Assembly: GCA_005877705.1 (NCBI GenBank)
Contig: VBNY01000210.1
Span: 1-6,494, forward strand
DNA: 6,494 nucleotides
Source of the DNA: Gammaproteobacteria bacterium
GTDB lineage: Bacteria; Pseudomonadota; Gammaproteobacteria; Steroidobacterales; Steroidobacteraceae
Direction of reading: 5' to 3'
Part shown: positions 5,473 to 6,494 of the stretch, in pieces
How the letters are laid out: the number at the start of each line of letters is the position of its first letter
Numbering within the stretch: the first letter of the stretch is position 1
The notes under the pieces: generated by a model
The model's input: the letters and a program-made list of their open reading frames with translations, nothing else
Told to the model about the DNA's origin: nothing
The model's database searches: none
Position numbers and translations under genes: made by a program

Positions 5473-6494
5473 TTACGGAGTTCCGGGGATACTGCGCGAG
5501 TTCGGCTGCGACAGCGGGGCGCGTCTCGGCCGGTCGTAGTAGCGGAACTCGGTGACGGGGTCGAAAGCCTTCGAGTTCAATTCCTGCGGCGAGTAGCTCA
5601 CGATGAGCGACACGCGGTTCTCGGTGAATGTGTCGGTAGCGAGGTTGCCGGTGCTGCGGGTGTGTGCCGCGAGCAGGGCTGCCTCGAGCGAGCGGCCGAG
5701 CCTGCGCGTCAGGCCGATAGAGCCCTGCAGGCGATCATTGTGCACGTCCGTGTTGGTGTACTCCTGGTGCAGCCAGCGGGCCTTGCCGCCCAGCGTCCAC
5801 AACGGCGAGAGGCGGTAATCAACGGCGAGATCCGCGCCGTGCACCTTGCGATCGAGAAGAATGTTCTGCCGGTATTGCTCCTGCTCCCAGTTCACCCGCA
5901 AGTGAGCCACGCCGCGCGCCCCGCCTCTGATCAACGTGAGGTAGCCCTGGTCGACGGTGAACGGCTCCGAGACCGCCTGCACGTTCAGATCGCCGCCGGG
6001 ATTGGCGCCCTGGCGGATGTCGGTGCGCAGGATGTCGGCGGCATCGGCATAGCCGTGGCTGTACTCTGCGTTCAAGGTGGTGCGCTGGGAAACCCGCCGC
6101 TGAATCGCGATGCTGCCGTGCGGCACGCTATGGCGCTGGCCGGCCGCGCCGACCTTGACGGCTTCCACGCCGCCCTCGAGCTCCAGAAAGGTGCGCAGCG
6201 ACTCCCCGCTGAAGCGCAGGTAGCCGGCCTGCCTGTCGACCCGCGGGTACAGGCCCCCGAGGCGATACTCGATGCGCTGATAGGCGTAATCGGCCGAAAT
6301 CTGCGAGTACTCGCTGATCAGGTGTATGAGTCCGAGCCGTCCGTTGTAGCGGTCGTTGTCCAAGGTCGAGTGCTGATAGCTGACGCGGCCGTAGCGGGCC
6401 TCGACCCCCAGCTGGTTCCTGCTTCCCAGCGGCACCAGCAGATCCGGGCCGGCGGAGGCGAAATTGACGTTCTGGCGATCCAGGGCGGCGAGCG
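5473..6494 (-). CDS. Probable outer-membrane beta-barrel protein, C-terminal part (5' end outside window)
   Basis: The frame stays open to the right edge: 339 complete codons are visible, beginning LAALDRQNVNFASAG, so the start and any signal peptide are outside. The protein is built of repeated short strands with alternating polar and hydrophobic/aromatic residues, such as NQLGVEARYGRVSYQHS, SQISADYAYQRIEYRLG, TLNAEYSHGYAD, AVDYRLSPLWTLGGKARWLHQ and NRVSLIVSYS, joined by polar turns. This is the look of BBP2-like outer-membrane barrels, including those found with exopolysaccharide and PEP-CTERM/exosortase loci. An internal GTG at 6435 is not needed as a start because coding continues upstream of it. 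Oddly, the last strand is not terminal: about 36 residues (visible 304-339, Pro/Arg/Ser-rich, ending SIPGTP) follow it, and the usual final aromatic residue is missing. The fold call is from pattern, not a specific family motif. Confidence 0.7.
   Translation of the reverse strand, partial: LAALDRQNVNFASAGPDLLVPLGSRNQLGVEARYGRVSYQHSTLDNDRYNGRLGLIHLISEYSQISADYAYQRIEYRLGGLYPRVDRQAGYLRFSGESLRTFLELEGGVEAVKVGAAGQRHSVPHGSIAIQRRVSQRTTLNAEYSHGYADAADILRTDIRQGANPGGDLNVQAVSEPFTVDQGYLTLIRGGARGVAHLRVNWEQEQYRQNILLDRKVHGADLAVDYRLSPLWTLGGKARWLHQEYTNTDVHNDRLQGSIGLTRRLGRSLEAALLAAHTRSTGNLATDTFTENRVSLIVSYSPQELNSKAFDPVTEFRYYDRPRRAPLSQPNSRSIPGTP

Overview
The window is very GC-rich, almost entirely coding, and reads like the chromosome of a high-GC proteobacterium. 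A Beta- or Gammaproteobacterium fits best, since the right arm encodes a likely outer-membrane beta-barrel protein, and homologs of the amino acid:carrier-protein ligase found here are known from proteobacteria. The genus cannot be settled from this sequence. No tRNA, rRNA, CRISPR array, insertion sequence or origin is visible.

Left arm, plus strand (1-4563). Five genes run in one direction with almost no space between them: the C-terminal part of a membrane acyltransferase 3 protein (cut by the left edge), an alpha/beta hydrolase of the phospholipase/carboxylesterase type, an acyl-CoA-dehydrogenase-like flavoprotein, an amino acid--[carrier protein] ligase (a truncated class II seryl-tRNA-synthetase relative), and a DUF1839 protein. 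Junctions are a 4-nt overlap, then gaps of 14, 4 and 13 nt, so this looks like an operon. A weak candidate promoter inside the end of the hydrolase gene could drive the last three genes separately.

Right arm, minus strand (4599-6494). An outer-membrane beta-barrel-like protein, cut by the right edge, is followed 31 nt later by a class I SAM-dependent methyltransferase with a strong ribosome binding site. The two arms converge across a 35-nt gap at 4564-4598.

The interesting part is the cassette at 1478-4563. The ligase should activate a small amino acid (glycine or alanine in studied homologs) and load it on the phosphopantetheine of a carrier protein rather than on tRNA. The flavoprotein beside it lacks the usual catalytic glutamate by my alignment and may act on the carrier-bound aminoacyl group. 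The DUF1839 protein has a Cys/Asp/His layout resembling BtrH-type or papain-like folds, so it may be the acyltransferase that moves the aminoacyl unit to an acceptor. The hydrolase could trim or release thioesters. No carrier-protein gene lies in the window. The acyltransferase 3, methyltransferase and beta-barrel neighbours hint at envelope or exopolysaccharide chemistry, but that link is inference.
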